DNA of 44,090 bases from NCBI GenBank assembly GCA_002399235.1, contig DHDH01000010.1, positions 1 through 44,090 of the forward strand. Direction: 5' to 3'. Both the position numbers and the translations under genes were made by a program. The stretch's first letter is position 1. Each line of letters opens with the position of its first letter. A model generated the notes under the pieces. It was not told the DNA's origin. It made no database searches and saw nothing but the letters and a program-made list of their open reading frames with translations. This document shows, piece by piece, positions 7,518 through 16,142 of this stretch. The DNA is from Firmicutes bacterium UBA4881 (GTDB taxonomy: Bacteria; Bacillota; DTU065).

Positions 7518-9506
7518 TTAGCTCGCCAAGGACTGCAAAAACTCATTAAATAAAACTGCTCCTCTTTCATTATAATAATAATAATCGACATTGTGCTTTG
7601 TTGCTGCCTTTATCACTAGATCGCTTATCGAATGAGAAAGTTCTTGGGTAATAATTATGACTATTTGTGCTCTTTTAACTCTACTTTCCACCATACCTTT
7701 TTCGCCAAAACCAGGTTGAAAGATACAATTACCTTGCCTACTTTCAATGGTCTCTTTTAGTTGCTGTTTAAAACTGTCACCACCAACAATCAATACAGTT
7801 TGCCCTTTTAAAATGGGTGCTAGGCTTTCCGATTCAGTTATCTCGCTGTGGCGTTTCTTTTCACACCGTTTGCGTTCTTTAGGTGGTGCTTTTTGCCAGG
7901 TATGATCATGTAATTTGACAATACGTGCATAAACAACTTCTTCTTCTGGTAATTTGGTCAAACTTAAATCAGGAAATACAACTGTCACTGGATCAGCCAA
8001 GTTGCAGCCAACTTTTTCCAGTTCCCCAAGTGTTAGTTGCACCGCATAACTAAAAGAGTTATTTGCTAAGATCTCTTCGTCAACTTTTTGTAATGAACAT
8101 ACCTGCTCAATTATTTCCGCTTTAGAGATTACCTCAACACTGACCCCAGTATCTAAATGGTCTATAAAGTCGTTATTTATAGTAAGGCGTAGTCTATCAC
8201 CTGTAATTAAATTATGAGCTACAACTATTTCTGGGGTAATGAGAAAGGAACCTTTAGTAGTTCTTACCCAACCATGGGGACCTTCGTAATAAAATAAGCC
8301 TTCGATCTCTTGGCATTCACAGATCTCAATAGGATTTAACTTAATGTTTGCATCTAAATTAACTTTTCCCTCTAGAAGACTAACCTCAGTTAACAACTCT
8401 TCTAGATTTAATAGCTCCTGCAAAGCTAAAAGATGCTCTTTTCTTTGGCCTAGATCACATGTCTTGACAAAAGTTTCGGTTAACTTAGCTTCTTTTTGCT
8501 TTAAGGTTAAGAGAAAGCCCTTCTTGACCTCCTCTGCTTCAATACTTACAGTTTTAATAACACTAGCTTGTTTATTACTTATCTCTTGCAGAAATTTATT
8601 AACTTGCCACCGGGCTTCCCAAATAAGTGCATATTTTTGATAACGCTGTTTCTCTTTAAGTAACTTATTAAGATTTTCGCCGTAGCGGTTAGCAATTTCC
8701 TGTTCGACTATTTGTTGCTTTTGCTTCTCCTTCTGGGCTTTTTTGAGTGAACTATTTTCTTGCTTAGTTAAATCCAGCTCCTCTTGATGATACTTTAAGC
8801 GTTCCTGTATTCTTTTGTTTTCCATTACTTGGTCTCCAAGTTTCTTACGTAAATCACCTAACTCGTTACTTCTTTTTCCTACAGTGGTTCGCTCTTGTTT
8901 AAGTCTACCCTCTATTTTTTTGATCTCTTTCGCTTTCTGGGAGATTAAACGGTCTTTTTCGGCAATAATCTGGTTTTTCCTCTCTAATTCCTGCTGGAGT
9001 TCCTCTACTTTGTCTACCAAACTAAGGCTAGCATCTTTTTTATCTATATCATTAACTATTCCTTTTTTTTCTCTAGTTGCAGCTGCTTCTTTTTCTTTTT
9101 CACAATATTTCTTAACCATCTCCATATGCTTTTCTTGGTGTGAAAATGCTAACACATAAAACAGCTGTGGTTCCCCGCAAACCTTTTTCCATTTTTCGAT
9201 ATCTAATTCTTTTTCCTTATCTTGTATAGCTGCTAGAAGATCAGGATGATCAGCACTAATCGCTTCTAGCACTAAAATTGGTCCAGGCATTCTTTTAGCT
9301 TTATACATAATTGCTGGCAAGAGTAAATTTCTTGGAGCTTTATTCGCTCTAAAGCCTCGTACCTGTACTTTCATCTTCTTAGCTAATTCATAACAATGTT
9401 CTTCACTTAAGTTTTCAATTGCTTTTTCTAATAACCCACCATTAATAATGGTTATAATTTGATCATCGGATGTTTCTAAATCTACCGCATACTCCCTTTC
9501 TACCAT
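7518..9506 (-). CDS. Coiled-coil protein with C-terminal DUF2325
   Basis: A 662-residue soluble protein. Residues 1-150 are a mixed helical domain. About 165-340 is a long, highly charged coiled coil (runs of E, K, Q and R with leucine heptads). About 340-550 is a middle region with the phrase YYEGPHGWVRTTKGSFLI. The last 95 residues match DUF2325: VLIVGGDSF, then QPGFGEKG, AQIVIIITQELSHSISD and YYYYNERG. DUF2325 proteins are Firmicute-rich and of unknown function. The open frame extends up to 9608, but that part runs into the terminator of the next gene, and GGGGTGA lies seven bases before the ATG at 9504-9506. It heads the operon with murK-like and murQ, so a link to wall recycling is inferred. 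Confidence 0.82.
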   Translation of the reverse strand: MVEREYAVDLETSDDQIITIINGGLLEKAIENLSEEHCYELAKKMKVQVRGFRANKAPRNLLLPAIMYKAKRMPGPILVLEAISADHPDLLAAIQDKEKELDIEKWKKVCGEPQLFYVLAFSHQEKHMEMVKKYCEKEKEAAATREKKGIVNDIDKKDASLSLVDKVEELQQELERKNQIIAEKDRLISQKAKEIKKIEGRLKQERTTVGKRSNELGDLRKKLGDQVMENKRIQERLKYHQEELDLTKQENSSLKKAQKEKQKQQIVEQEIANRYGENLNKLLKEKQRYQKYALIWEARWQVNKFLQEISNKQASVIKTVSIEAEEVKKGFLLTLKQKEAKLTETFVKTCDLGQRKEHLLALQELLNLEELLTEVSLLEGKVNLDANIKLNPIEICECQEIEGLFYYEGPHGWVRTTKGSFLITPEIVVAHNLITGDRLRLTINNDFIDHLDTGVSVEVISKAEIIEQVCSLQKVDEEILANNSFSYAVQLTLGELEKVGCNLADPVTVVFPDLSLTKLPEEEVVYARIVKLHDHTWQKAPPKERKRCEKKRHSEITESESLAPILKGQTVLIVGGDSFKQQLKETIESRQGNCIFQPGFGEKGMVESRVKRAQIVIIITQELSHSISDLVIKAATKHNVDYYYYNERGAVLFNEFLQSLAS

Positions 9507-9591
9507 TTGTTTCACCCCATATAAAATAATAATATCCCCAATTACAAATTTTGACTTTTGTAGTGTTAACTCCTTCTTTACAGAAAGTAAC

Positions 9592-9620
9592 ACAAAAGGA
9601 CCAGGCACTAGCCTGGTCCT
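9592..9620 (-). terminator. Terminator of the NADase-type glycan-binding gene
   Basis: Perfect 10-bp stem AGGACCAGGC / GCCTGGTCCT with loop ACTA, then TTTTGTG on the minus strand. Confidence 0.9.
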
Positions 9621-9641
9621 AACTAATTCTGGTTTATCACC

Positions 9642-10484
9642 TTAAAAACTTTTTGACTGTTCCACACCTTCTACAGTGGCAGTTACTTTACGCCCTTCAA
9701 TCTTTAGACTTGTTACTTTTTTACCTTCATAGAGTTTGGTAGCTGAACCTGTTTTCACATCGTAGACCTCAACTCCCTCAGCACCATAAAAAGCAAGCAA
9801 ATCTGCATTACTATTAACTACTGCCCAGTTAATGTTACTCATTGTCGCTGTATATTCTACGTTAGCATCTATACCTCTAACCTGCCAAATTCGATTAGCT
9901 TCACCATAGGTGAAGACATAATAAGGCCATTTAGTTATCAGATCGTTGCCTTTGGTATCAAAAACAGCCATCTCACCAATGCAGGTATCATTATATTTAG
10001 AGCCATTTCTTATGTCATCGATAATAAGCTTAACTGATGAAGAGGGCTTTTTAAGTCTGATCTCTTGAAAGTCTTGGCAGTCATCATCAAATTGTACTGT
10101 CTGTTTATTACCACTTGATTCTTCTACTATCAACGCCATTACAGCATTGTTTTCAATATAACGAACTGGCCACATCTTAGCATAACCATTGATAATCTCA
10201 ATACTGCGGATTTCAGTACCGCTAATCGTTTCAATTTTCAGCCAGGAGCCAATCCCGTCTTGATCCCAATCACCAGAGTAGTTATCAAAGTCCCATTTAA
10301 ATGTCCAAGTGGTATTAAGAACTCGATCGGCTAAAAGTGGTAATGGATAATCATTGGCCGAGTCAAAACGTTCTGGGGTAGAAACGATTAAGTCTGGAAA
10401 GATCATGACTGTGCCTTCTAAGGCAAAACAAAGTGAACTAAGTAATACTACAAATAGTAAAGGTAGCCACACTTTTCTAGTCAT
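9642..10484 (-). CDS. Exported protein with NADase-type glycan-binding (discoidin-like) domain
   Basis: The 280-residue product starts with a signal peptide (MTRKVWLPLLFVVLLSSLCFA, cleavage near residue 21). Residues 35-175 resemble the NADase-type glycan-binding domain, a discoidin-like fold: LADRVLNTTWTF, then GDWDQDGIGSWLKIE, IRSIEIINGYAK and VKLIIDDI. The C-terminal third has short beta repeats (NSNADLLAFYGAEGVEVYD) that look like propeller blades, which is inference. It may bind glycans at the cell surface. It is monocistronic and flanked by terminators on both sides, in a run of genes for exported carbohydrate-binding proteins. Confidence 0.78.
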   Translation of the reverse strand: MTRKVWLPLLFVVLLSSLCFALEGTVMIFPDLIVSTPERFDSANDYPLPLLADRVLNTTWTFKWDFDNYSGDWDQDGIGSWLKIETISGTEIRSIEIINGYAKMWPVRYIENNAVMALIVEESSGNKQTVQFDDDCQDFQEIRLKKPSSSVKLIIDDIRNGSKYNDTCIGEMAVFDTKGNDLITKWPYYVFTYGEANRIWQVRGIDANVEYTATMSNINWAVVNSNADLLAFYGAEGVEVYDVKTGSATKLYEGKKVTSLKIEGRKVTATVEGVEQSKSF

Positions 10485-10642
10485 ACACTTGTCCTCCCCA
10501 ACTTTATTTTAATTTCTTTATTCAGTGTGGCTTAATATTTTCCTTTTTATTCCTCTATTCAGACCATTGTGCTTGTTTTAGATATTACTTGCAAAATTGT
10601 TTGCCAAGGTGTTTAATCGTTAAAACAGTTTATAAATTTAAA

Positions 10643-10673
10643 AGGACTCTAGGGGTTAACCCCTAGAGTCTTA
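10643..10673 (-). terminator. Terminator of the discoidin-like gene at 10684
   Basis: Perfect stem GACTCTAGGGG / CCCCTAGAGTC with loop TTAA, followed by CTTTTAAATTT on the minus strand. Confidence 0.92.
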
Positions 10674-10683
10674 ACAAAAATTA

Positions 10684-11223
10684 TTATTCGTTAATTTCGA
10701 CTTCAGCTACCCACATAAGATTAGGTCTATCTGGGTGTCCGCCACCAGCGAGCTGAATTATTCTAACAGTGTCGGCTGTTACCGGCTCATTAAAGAAAAT
10801 CTGAGTTACTTGGAAACCATCAGCGTCACCTGTTAGTCTCTTAACATCTTTTACAAGAGCATTGGTCTTTTTAGTAGAATCATAAACTATCTTGCCATTA
10901 GCTTCGATAATGATATCCTCACTATAATGGAAGACTCCAGTATCGCGTGCCCACCAAATATAGATCGATTTAACCTTGGTCTTGTTTGGTAAAAGCAATT
11001 CTAGCCAATGATCATCAGGAGTTTCTGCTGATGCCCAAGCAACTTCACCCCATCTACCTACTTCACTTGCTTCATTGCGCTCACCATCGGCAACTACGCT
11101 TGGATTATAGCTTGGGAAGTTGCTGTCTGACTCTACATCAGCTAAGAGTGCTACGTTTTCGGCAAATACAAAAGCTGAAACTATTAGAACTAAAACTAAT
11201 ACCAATCCTAACTTCTTTTTCAT
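10684..11223 (-). CDS. Exported discoidin-like (F5/8 type C-like) protein
   Basis: A 179-residue secreted protein with a clear signal peptide (KKKLGLVLVLVLIVSAFVFA, cleavage near residue 21). The mature part is a single discoidin/galactose-binding-like domain: ALLADVESDS, VADGERNEAS, then WLELLLPNKTKVKSIYIWWARD and a C-terminal VAEVEINE. The order 'ligand loop - VADG - strand - VxxIxIWW' is typical of F5/8 type C modules that bind sugars or phospholipid head groups. No catalytic domain is attached. It is transcribed alone with its own terminator. Confidence 0.78.
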   Translation of the reverse strand: MKKKLGLVLVLVLIVSAFVFAENVALLADVESDSNFPSYNPSVVADGERNEASEVGRWGEVAWASAETPDDHWLELLLPNKTKVKSIYIWWARDTGVFHYSEDIIIEANGKIVYDSTKKTNALVKDVKRLTGDADGFQVTQIFFNEPVTADTVRIIQLAGGGHPDRPNLMWVAEVEINE

Positions 11224-11378
11224 AATTTAACCCCCCTAAAAATAATTTATCTAAGAACTATTATTGTTCCTTACTTTATTAATACTACATGACATGTCAT
11301 TATCCTACTCGCTAACTAAAACTTCCATGCCAAAAAAGCCATTTCTTCACATTCTATGGGTATAGGTCCTCAAAATCA

Positions 11379-11412
11379 ATAAAGGCCTTAGAGTATTCAC
11401 TCTAAGGCCTCA
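11379..11412 (-). terminator. Terminator after the metallophosphoesterase / discoidin pair
   Basis: Perfect 12-bp stem AGGCCTTAGAGT / ACTCTAAGGCCT with loop ATTC, then TTTATTGATTTTG on the minus strand. Confidence 0.92.
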
Positions 11413-11415
11413 GAT

Positions 11416-11958
11416 TTATTTACTCCAAACAAATACTTCTGGAACCATACACCAAGTACCAGGGACTAAGGTGATAGTAACTCTTACATACTGGGCTTCA
11501 ACTGCAGCAAACTCAGAAAACCAATGTTGCCAAGTTTCATCCTTAATCTCTTCTGGGTAACGCTTTAGGTCAGCAACCTTGGTAAATTGGTTACCATCGG
11601 TAGATACTTCAATTTGCATAGCTTCTGGTAATTTAACACCTGAACAAGTAGATAACATGTTGAGGACTGAAAGACCGACGATACTTTGTTTTTTGCCTAA
11701 ATCGATTTCAATCTCAGCACTCTCCTCTGAAGAGTTGAAACCAGCCATAGCACCCCAACTCCAGGTATAGTCACCGTCGGTAATCTTTACATTATCAGGA
11801 TCAGCATAACCTCCAGATGGTTCAACTGTATTGTAATAGTATTCACAGTTTAAAGCTACATTCTTATAAGGAATATCTATTCCTGCGATAGTAGCAGCCA
11901 TCGCTGAAGCAGCTAAAATAACAACCACCAATAAAGTACTAAACATTTTGTTTTTCAT
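11416..11958 (-). CDS. Exported F5/8 type C (discoidin) domain protein
   Basis: A 180-residue product with a signal peptide (residues 1-21, ending SAMAA) and one discoidin domain. Visible landmarks are NVALNCEYYY, NVKITDGDYTWSW, EIEIDLGKKQSIVGLSVLN, IEVSTDGNQFTKVADL and AQYVRVTITL, which closely follow the canonical F5/8 type C consensus. It probably binds carbohydrate outside the cytoplasm. It starts 14 bp after the metallophosphoesterase stop, with GGAGG before the ATG, so it is cotranscribed with that gene and may help target it. A perfect terminator follows. Confidence 0.85.
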   Translation of the reverse strand: MKNKMFSTLLVVVILAASAMAATIAGIDIPYKNVALNCEYYYNTVEPSGGYADPDNVKITDGDYTWSWGAMAGFNSSEESAEIEIDLGKKQSIVGLSVLNMLSTCSGVKLPEAMQIEVSTDGNQFTKVADLKRYPEEIKDETWQHWFSEFAAVEAQYVRVTITLVPGTWCMVPEVFVWSK

Positions 11959-11972
11959 TGTAAATCCTCCAT

Positions 11973-13916
11973 TTACTTCTTGATCTCAAAGGTTTCAATT
12001 AATTCGCCACTTGGCTTTAGACCTTCAACAACTAGCTTTTCGGGAGAAACATGCACTTTGATATAGTTAAAAGGCGCATTATATTTACTGGTTTCATAAG
12101 TGAGCTCCCAGCCACCACCGCCACCTGTAATAACACAGTGTACATTGTTCACAAAATAATGATCATAGACATGAGTGTGACCGTTAAATACCAGATTCAC
12201 TCCGTATTTTTCGAAGAGTGGTAATAGGTAATTACGTACATTCATATCATTGTCGCCAGCAGTTGGCGAATAAGCGGTGTAATGGAAGAAAGCAACCTTC
12301 CAAGGGATATCTTTATGAGCTTCTAAATCCTTCTCAATCCATTTATATTGTTCTGTTCCTGGACCAAATGGTGCTGGCGAGTTAACAGCTAGCACATAGA
12401 CAGAGCCATAAACGAAAGAGTAGTAATCTTCAATGCCAGGAAGCTCAAAATAGTCATTGAAAGTATAGTGCTGAGCATCATGGTTACCACGGATAGGATA
12501 GAAAGGTACTCTCGCAATTAATGGTTTTGCTACAGAGAAGAAGTTAACATACTCTGAAGGAACTGGAGCGTTAACAATATCTCCTTGGTGAAGCAAGAAA
12601 GCTACATCCTCTTGTTTATTCATAGCCTCTATTACTTCACTATGTCTCTTCCTGTTTTGTGTATCACCATAGACATTGAAAGTAAAGGTAGCCTCTTTAT
12701 TATCTGGTGCAGAGATAAATGTGTAGGCATCACTTTTTACAGAGCCCATTTGTACCTCATAGGTGTAACGGCTTTGAGCTTTTAACCCTGTTAGCTTGGC
12801 TGCATATTGGTAGCCATCTTTAATCTCTTTAGGTTCTACCTCAATGCTCTTTTTCTCTTCAGGTTTACCTTCTGGCCAGTAGTTAACAATGCTCTTATAG
12901 CTATCTAGAGCACCCCAAGCAACAGTAACTGAACCAGGTTCCGCTAAGCTTAGATAAGGACCTCTAACAATCTGTAACTTCTTAGTCCTTAAGCGTCTGG
13001 AGATTGACTCTCCTTTATATTCAGCCTCTACATAATAATCTGTATAGGGTTCTAAGTTAGTTAAGATAAACTTAGCTTCGTTAAGAGCCTTTTCACTTAA
13101 GGAAATAGGTGTTTTATTATCTTCTTTTCCTTTTTCATAGAAATACATTTTAGCTTTGCTAGCATCACCACTCCAGGTGAGTTTAACAGTAGTTGCTGTA
13201 GGATCACTCATGCGGAAAGATCTAACTTCAAAAGGTTCAGATAGTTCACTTAAATCGCTAGGTACACCTGTCGAGGTCTTTACCCTAACATTCCTGATAG
13301 CAAGTGAATCCGTAGCGTAAGACATAAAGCCAATTTTGCCAGATTTAAAAGTCTGATCTTTAGCTTCGAGAACCTTTTCTCCATCTAACCAAACACTAAT
13401 TTGATCGCCAATAGCCATAAACTGTAGCTTATAACCATGGCCTGTATCGTATCCTTCTTTAACTTCATCTAAAAGAATACGTTTACCATCTTCAAACTTC
13501 TCTAGTCTTCTAAATGGACCGCCATTTGCTGCATCATGAACCATAATAAAACGATAATAGTTATCTTTATCTACATAACGAATAATAGCACCGATACCGT
13601 CATCATCGTTCACACTCATTTCAGCAGAAAGCTCATAATCGGTCCAATCATTTGAACCAGCAACAATGTGAGTCCCTTGCCAGAACTCATACTCTCTATC
13701 TGCTCGGTAGACATTGGATGTTTCCATGAGTCTACCATTGGAGATACTCCAACGTGCTGTTCCCGAAGGAAATGGATCATTGACAATTTCCCAATCCGGT
13801 CCAATTACGCTTCTGGCAAAATTATCTCTAAACAAAACTTCGTCTGCTTGGGCAACAACTGCTACAAATAGCAGGACAAGGATAAACAAAAAATACTTTT
13901 GCCTACTCTGTTTCAT
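11973..13916 (-). CDS. Exported multidomain metallophosphoesterase (purple acid phosphatase-like)
   Basis: A 647-residue secreted enzyme. In order it has a signal peptide (residues 1-25); a concanavalin-like domain of the DUF1080 type (about 30-215: LFRDNFARSVIGPDWEIV, IGAIIRYVDKDNYYRFI); a fibronectin III module (about 230-315); a second FnIII/PAP-N-like module (about 315-405, GPYLSLAEPGSVTVAWG); and a calcineurin-like phosphoesterase (about 410-605). The metal motifs GDTQ, GDIV, GNHD, FFHYTAYS and NGHTHVYD are all present, so it should be active on phosphoesters; the substrate is unknown. The ATG at 13914-13916 has AGGAGG seven bases upstream; an ATG 18 bases earlier lacks a site. It is followed by a discoidin gene in the same transcript. 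Confidence 0.88.
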   Translation of the reverse strand: MKQSRQKYFLFILVLLFVAVVAQADEVLFRDNFARSVIGPDWEIVNDPFPSGTARWSISNGRLMETSNVYRADREYEFWQGTHIVAGSNDWTDYELSAEMSVNDDDGIGAIIRYVDKDNYYRFIMVHDAANGGPFRRLEKFEDGKRILLDEVKEGYDTGHGYKLQFMAIGDQISVWLDGEKVLEAKDQTFKSGKIGFMSYATDSLAIRNVRVKTSTGVPSDLSELSEPFEVRSFRMSDPTATTVKLTWSGDASKAKMYFYEKGKEDNKTPISLSEKALNEAKFILTNLEPYTDYYVEAEYKGESISRRLRTKKLQIVRGPYLSLAEPGSVTVAWGALDSYKSIVNYWPEGKPEEKKSIEVEPKEIKDGYQYAAKLTGLKAQSRYTYEVQMGSVKSDAYTFISAPDNKEATFTFNVYGDTQNRKRHSEVIEAMNKQEDVAFLLHQGDIVNAPVPSEYVNFFSVAKPLIARVPFYPIRGNHDAQHYTFNDYFELPGIEDYYSFVYGSVYVLAVNSPAPFGPGTEQYKWIEKDLEAHKDIPWKVAFFHYTAYSPTAGDNDMNVRNYLLPLFEKYGVNLVFNGHTHVYDHYFVNNVHCVITGGGGGWELTYETSKYNAPFNYIKVHVSPEKLVVEGLKPSGELIETFEIKK

Positions 13917-13963
13917 CCCTCTTCCTCCTCTCATAATTATGCTTAATAACTGTACTCGGATAT

Positions 13964-14008
13964 CCCCACGCCTCTAGCCCAGTTAGGGCTGGGGCGCGGG
14001 GATTTTTT
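13964..14008 (+). terminator. Orphan plus-strand terminator-like hairpin
   Basis: A GC-rich stem pairs CCCCACGCC and AGCCC with GGGCT and GGCGCGGGG around the loop AGTTA, followed by ATTTTTT on the plus strand. Both flanking genes are on the minus strand, so as a terminator it points the wrong way. It may end an unseen plus-strand RNA, or serve the upstream gdpD gene without a U-tract. Confidence 0.5.
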
Positions 14009-14028
14009 AATACATATGAAAGTGTAGT

Positions 14029-14757
14029 TTACCTAAAAAGCTCAAGCGCTTTTCGCGGTCTATTCGTTGTAATGCCGGTTATACCAAGGTTAATTGCTCT
14101 TTTCATATGCTCTTCTTCATCAACTGTCCAAGCATAAAGCAAATAACCACGATCTAAAAGTTTTTCTGCTACATCACGATGTAGGTTTAAATGATACAAA
14201 TCAAGAGCTCTGGTCTTAGCCGCATCTGCTACCTTAACAAAATCCTCAAAACTCTCAGCACCAGTTAAAACAGCACGAGGTAGATTTGGGGAAAGTTCAG
14301 CTAATTTAGCTAAAACCTGCGGATAGAAAGAGATTACAACTACATCATCTAGCATATCAGCCTTTTTTAAAGTAGAGAGAAGTTGCTCTTCAGCACCTAC
14401 TATCTTCATCTCCACAAAAAGTCTTGACTTGCCCTTAACTTCTTTCAGAACCTCCCAGAAGGTAGGAATAGGTTCTCCCTTAAAGGTTGGACTTTTCCAA
14501 CTACCAGCATCAAATTGCTTAAGTTCCTCTAAGGTATAGTTAAGAATCGCTCCTTGACCATTAGTAGTGCGATTAATTTCACCATCGTGCATAACTACAA
14601 ATTCTCCATCTTTACTCAAGTGGAGATCCATCTCTATAGCATCCGGATGCAGTTCTAAAGCAGATTTTATAGCAATTAATGTGTTCTCAGGGGCTTCGGA
14701 AGAGTTGCCTCTGTGGGCAATGATTCTTGGTAGAAGCGGATAGTTGCAATCCTTCAC
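14029..14757 (-). CDS. Glycerophosphodiester phosphodiesterase
   Basis: A 242-residue GDPD enzyme that hydrolyses glycerophosphodiesters to sn-glycerol-3-phosphate and an alcohol. The N-terminal motif IIAHRGNSSEAPENT carries the HRG and E-N active-site residues, followed by EMDLHLSKDG (metal-binding E and D) and VVMHDGEINRTTNG. There is no signal peptide, so unlike its neighbours it should act in the cytoplasm. The GTG start at 14755-14757 has AGGAGA about nine bases upstream. It lies 26 bp below the CBM9-like gene and is probably cotranscribed with it. Confidence 0.94.
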   Translation of the reverse strand: MKDCNYPLLPRIIAHRGNSSEAPENTLIAIKSALELHPDAIEMDLHLSKDGEFVVMHDGEINRTTNGQGAILNYTLEELKQFDAGSWKSPTFKGEPIPTFWEVLKEVKGKSRLFVEMKIVGAEEQLLSTLKKADMLDDVVVISFYPQVLAKLAELSPNLPRAVLTGAESFEDFVKVADAAKTRALDLYHLNLHRDVAEKLLDRGYLLYAWTVDEEEHMKRAINLGITGITTNRPRKALELFR

Positions 14758-14783
14758 TGTAACCAGTCTCCTTTAACAGGTTG

Positions 14784-15443
14784 TTATTTTACAAAGCGAA
14801 TTACGCCAAATGTTGTTGGATCAACAAATTTACCTCCACCTAGAGGTGACCAGGAATAAAGCTCACCAAGACTTGTGCAGTTGCGGCCAACGTTAAAGCC
14901 CCATTCGTCTCCTGCAGATGGCCAAGTTTCGGCGGATTCGAAAGAGATGCAAATTTCAGCGGCATAGTAATCTTTTTCGATCTTAATAGCGACTTCCCAT
15001 TGATCGAGTCCTGGACGTGTAGCTCCACCATAACCTAAACCATTTTTGATACCCAAGGAGTTAAATGAATACTGGTACATACCAGCCATTTCAGGTAAAG
15101 ATGGGTTTAAGAAAACTGAGTTTTCATCATCATCCCAAGTTGGACCTTCATCAGTGGTTACAGTCTGTCTTAGATATTCTGTATTTACATAGTTTTTAAT
15201 TGCTACATAGAGATTATCGTTATCCCAAGCTACCCAATACTCTGTCTTGCCAGATGGTTTGCTACCTGTCTCAGCATTAGTAAAATCAGCTATCGCCTCA
15301 GCCTTAGACCAAACTTCATCATTTAGTACACCATCGATCTTGGGTGCTTTAGCTGCAAACTTAGCAGTAACTAATGATTCTGCTGTAGCCATAAAACTCA
15401 TTGCTAAAATAACTAAAACAATACCCCATACAAACTTTTTCAC
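14784..15443 (-). CDS. Exported carbohydrate-binding family 9-like protein
   Basis: A 219-residue secreted protein with a signal peptide (residues 1-21, ending MATA). The mature part matches the CBM9-like/DOMON fold: APKIDGVLNDEVWSKAE, then WVAWDNDNLYVAIKN, a WDDDENSVFLNP acidic loop and AAEICISFESAE, ending GVIRFVK. Such domains bind sugars and often sit next to glycan-active enzymes. No catalytic module is attached. The GTG start has GAGGGGA upstream. It is the first gene of a likely transcript with gdpD. Confidence 0.87.
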   Translation of the reverse strand: MKKFVWGIVLVILAMSFMATAESLVTAKFAAKAPKIDGVLNDEVWSKAEAIADFTNAETGSKPSGKTEYWVAWDNDNLYVAIKNYVNTEYLRQTVTTDEGPTWDDDENSVFLNPSLPEMAGMYQYSFNSLGIKNGLGYGGATRPGLDQWEVAIKIEKDYYAAEICISFESAETWPSAGDEWGFNVGRNCTSLGELYSWSPLGGGKFVDPTTFGVIRFVK

Positions 15444-15651
15444 AAGATCCCCTCGTTTCTTGTAATTTTTTCTTTTTAGGGCGAACCTAAAAACCCACTT
15501 TAACGTTATCTTAGGAATAAACGTATAACCAGCAACAAACTATGAGCTTTTTAACTAAGATTGAAGATATCTCCTCCCTAAGAAAACGTTACCTTGTGGT
15601 TCTATTAAAAGATTCCTGCTTCTAATATAAAATCCTGCTATGATCTTTAGA

Positions 15652-15697
15652 AAGGAAATAAAAAAAGGCTAAGTGGTGTAAAAACCACTCTAGCCAA
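15652..15697 (-). terminator. Terminator of the small membrane protein gene at 15699
   Basis: Stem GGCTAAGTGGT / ACCACTCTAGCC (one mismatch) with a short loop; on the minus strand it is followed by TTTTTTTATTT. Confidence 0.9.
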
Positions 15698-15698
15698 T

Positions 15699-16142
15699 TT
15701 ATTGCCAGTACGATTGTATGGCAGACTTTTGCTTTTGATTTCTTAAAATACTTCTCTGTTTCTTGGTACTTATTGCCATTGTAACAGCACCGATCGTAAA
15801 CAAGGAAAAAGGTAATAACCATAAGACCAACGAGACAAACAAGCCCCATACAGCAGCAATTAATTGCATAACAATTCCTAGTGTAGGTTTGTAAAAACCT
15901 ACATAACCACCTAAAGCACCTAATAAAGCTAGTCCAAATAGACGTAACGCAAAAGTAAAACAGACTTCACTGCCAGGTATATCAAATATTACCCCTGCTG
16001 CTCCAATCGTTATAGAAAGAGCAGACATACCTACCCCACCTAACCCGCCTAAAATGCCGATAACTGTTCCCAGCAAATTTGCCACCACCCAATTATAGAA
16101 CTGGTTATAGTTTAGCAATTCCTTCTGACACCAGTCTGTCAA
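15699..16142 (-). CDS. Small integral membrane protein, unknown
   Basis: The 147-residue product has four hydrophobic segments (about residues 18-42, 44-55 to 75, 78-98 and 100-125) and a basic C-terminus (KKQRSILRNQKQK). Glycine-rich helices (GILGGLGGVGM, ALLGALGGYVG) are obvious. It resembles small DUF4064-like Firmicute membrane proteins only in layout. The TTG start at 16140-16142 has no good Shine-Dalgarno site, so the true start is uncertain. A strong terminator follows it. Confidence 0.55.
   Translation of the reverse strand: MTDWCQKELLNYNQFYNWVVANLLGTVIGILGGLGGVGMSALSITIGAAGVIFDIPGSEVCFTFALRLFGLALLGALGGYVGFYKPTLGIVMQLIAAVWGLFVSLVLWLLPFSLFTIGAVTMAISTKKQRSILRNQKQKSAIQSYWQ

Noticed and set aside
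9507..9608. N-terminal extension of the DUF2325 protein to a GTG at 9608
   Set aside because: The extension runs into the perfect terminator hairpin of the next gene, and the ATG at 9504-9506 has a good ribosome site.
13616..13977. Several plus- and minus-strand frames of 60-90 codons within the metallophosphoesterase gene
   Set aside because: They are shadows of a well-supported multidomain gene and show no protein-like composition.
15622..15849. 75-codon minus-strand frame overlapping the small membrane protein gene
   Set aside because: It runs through the terminator hairpin and overlaps the better-supported frame.
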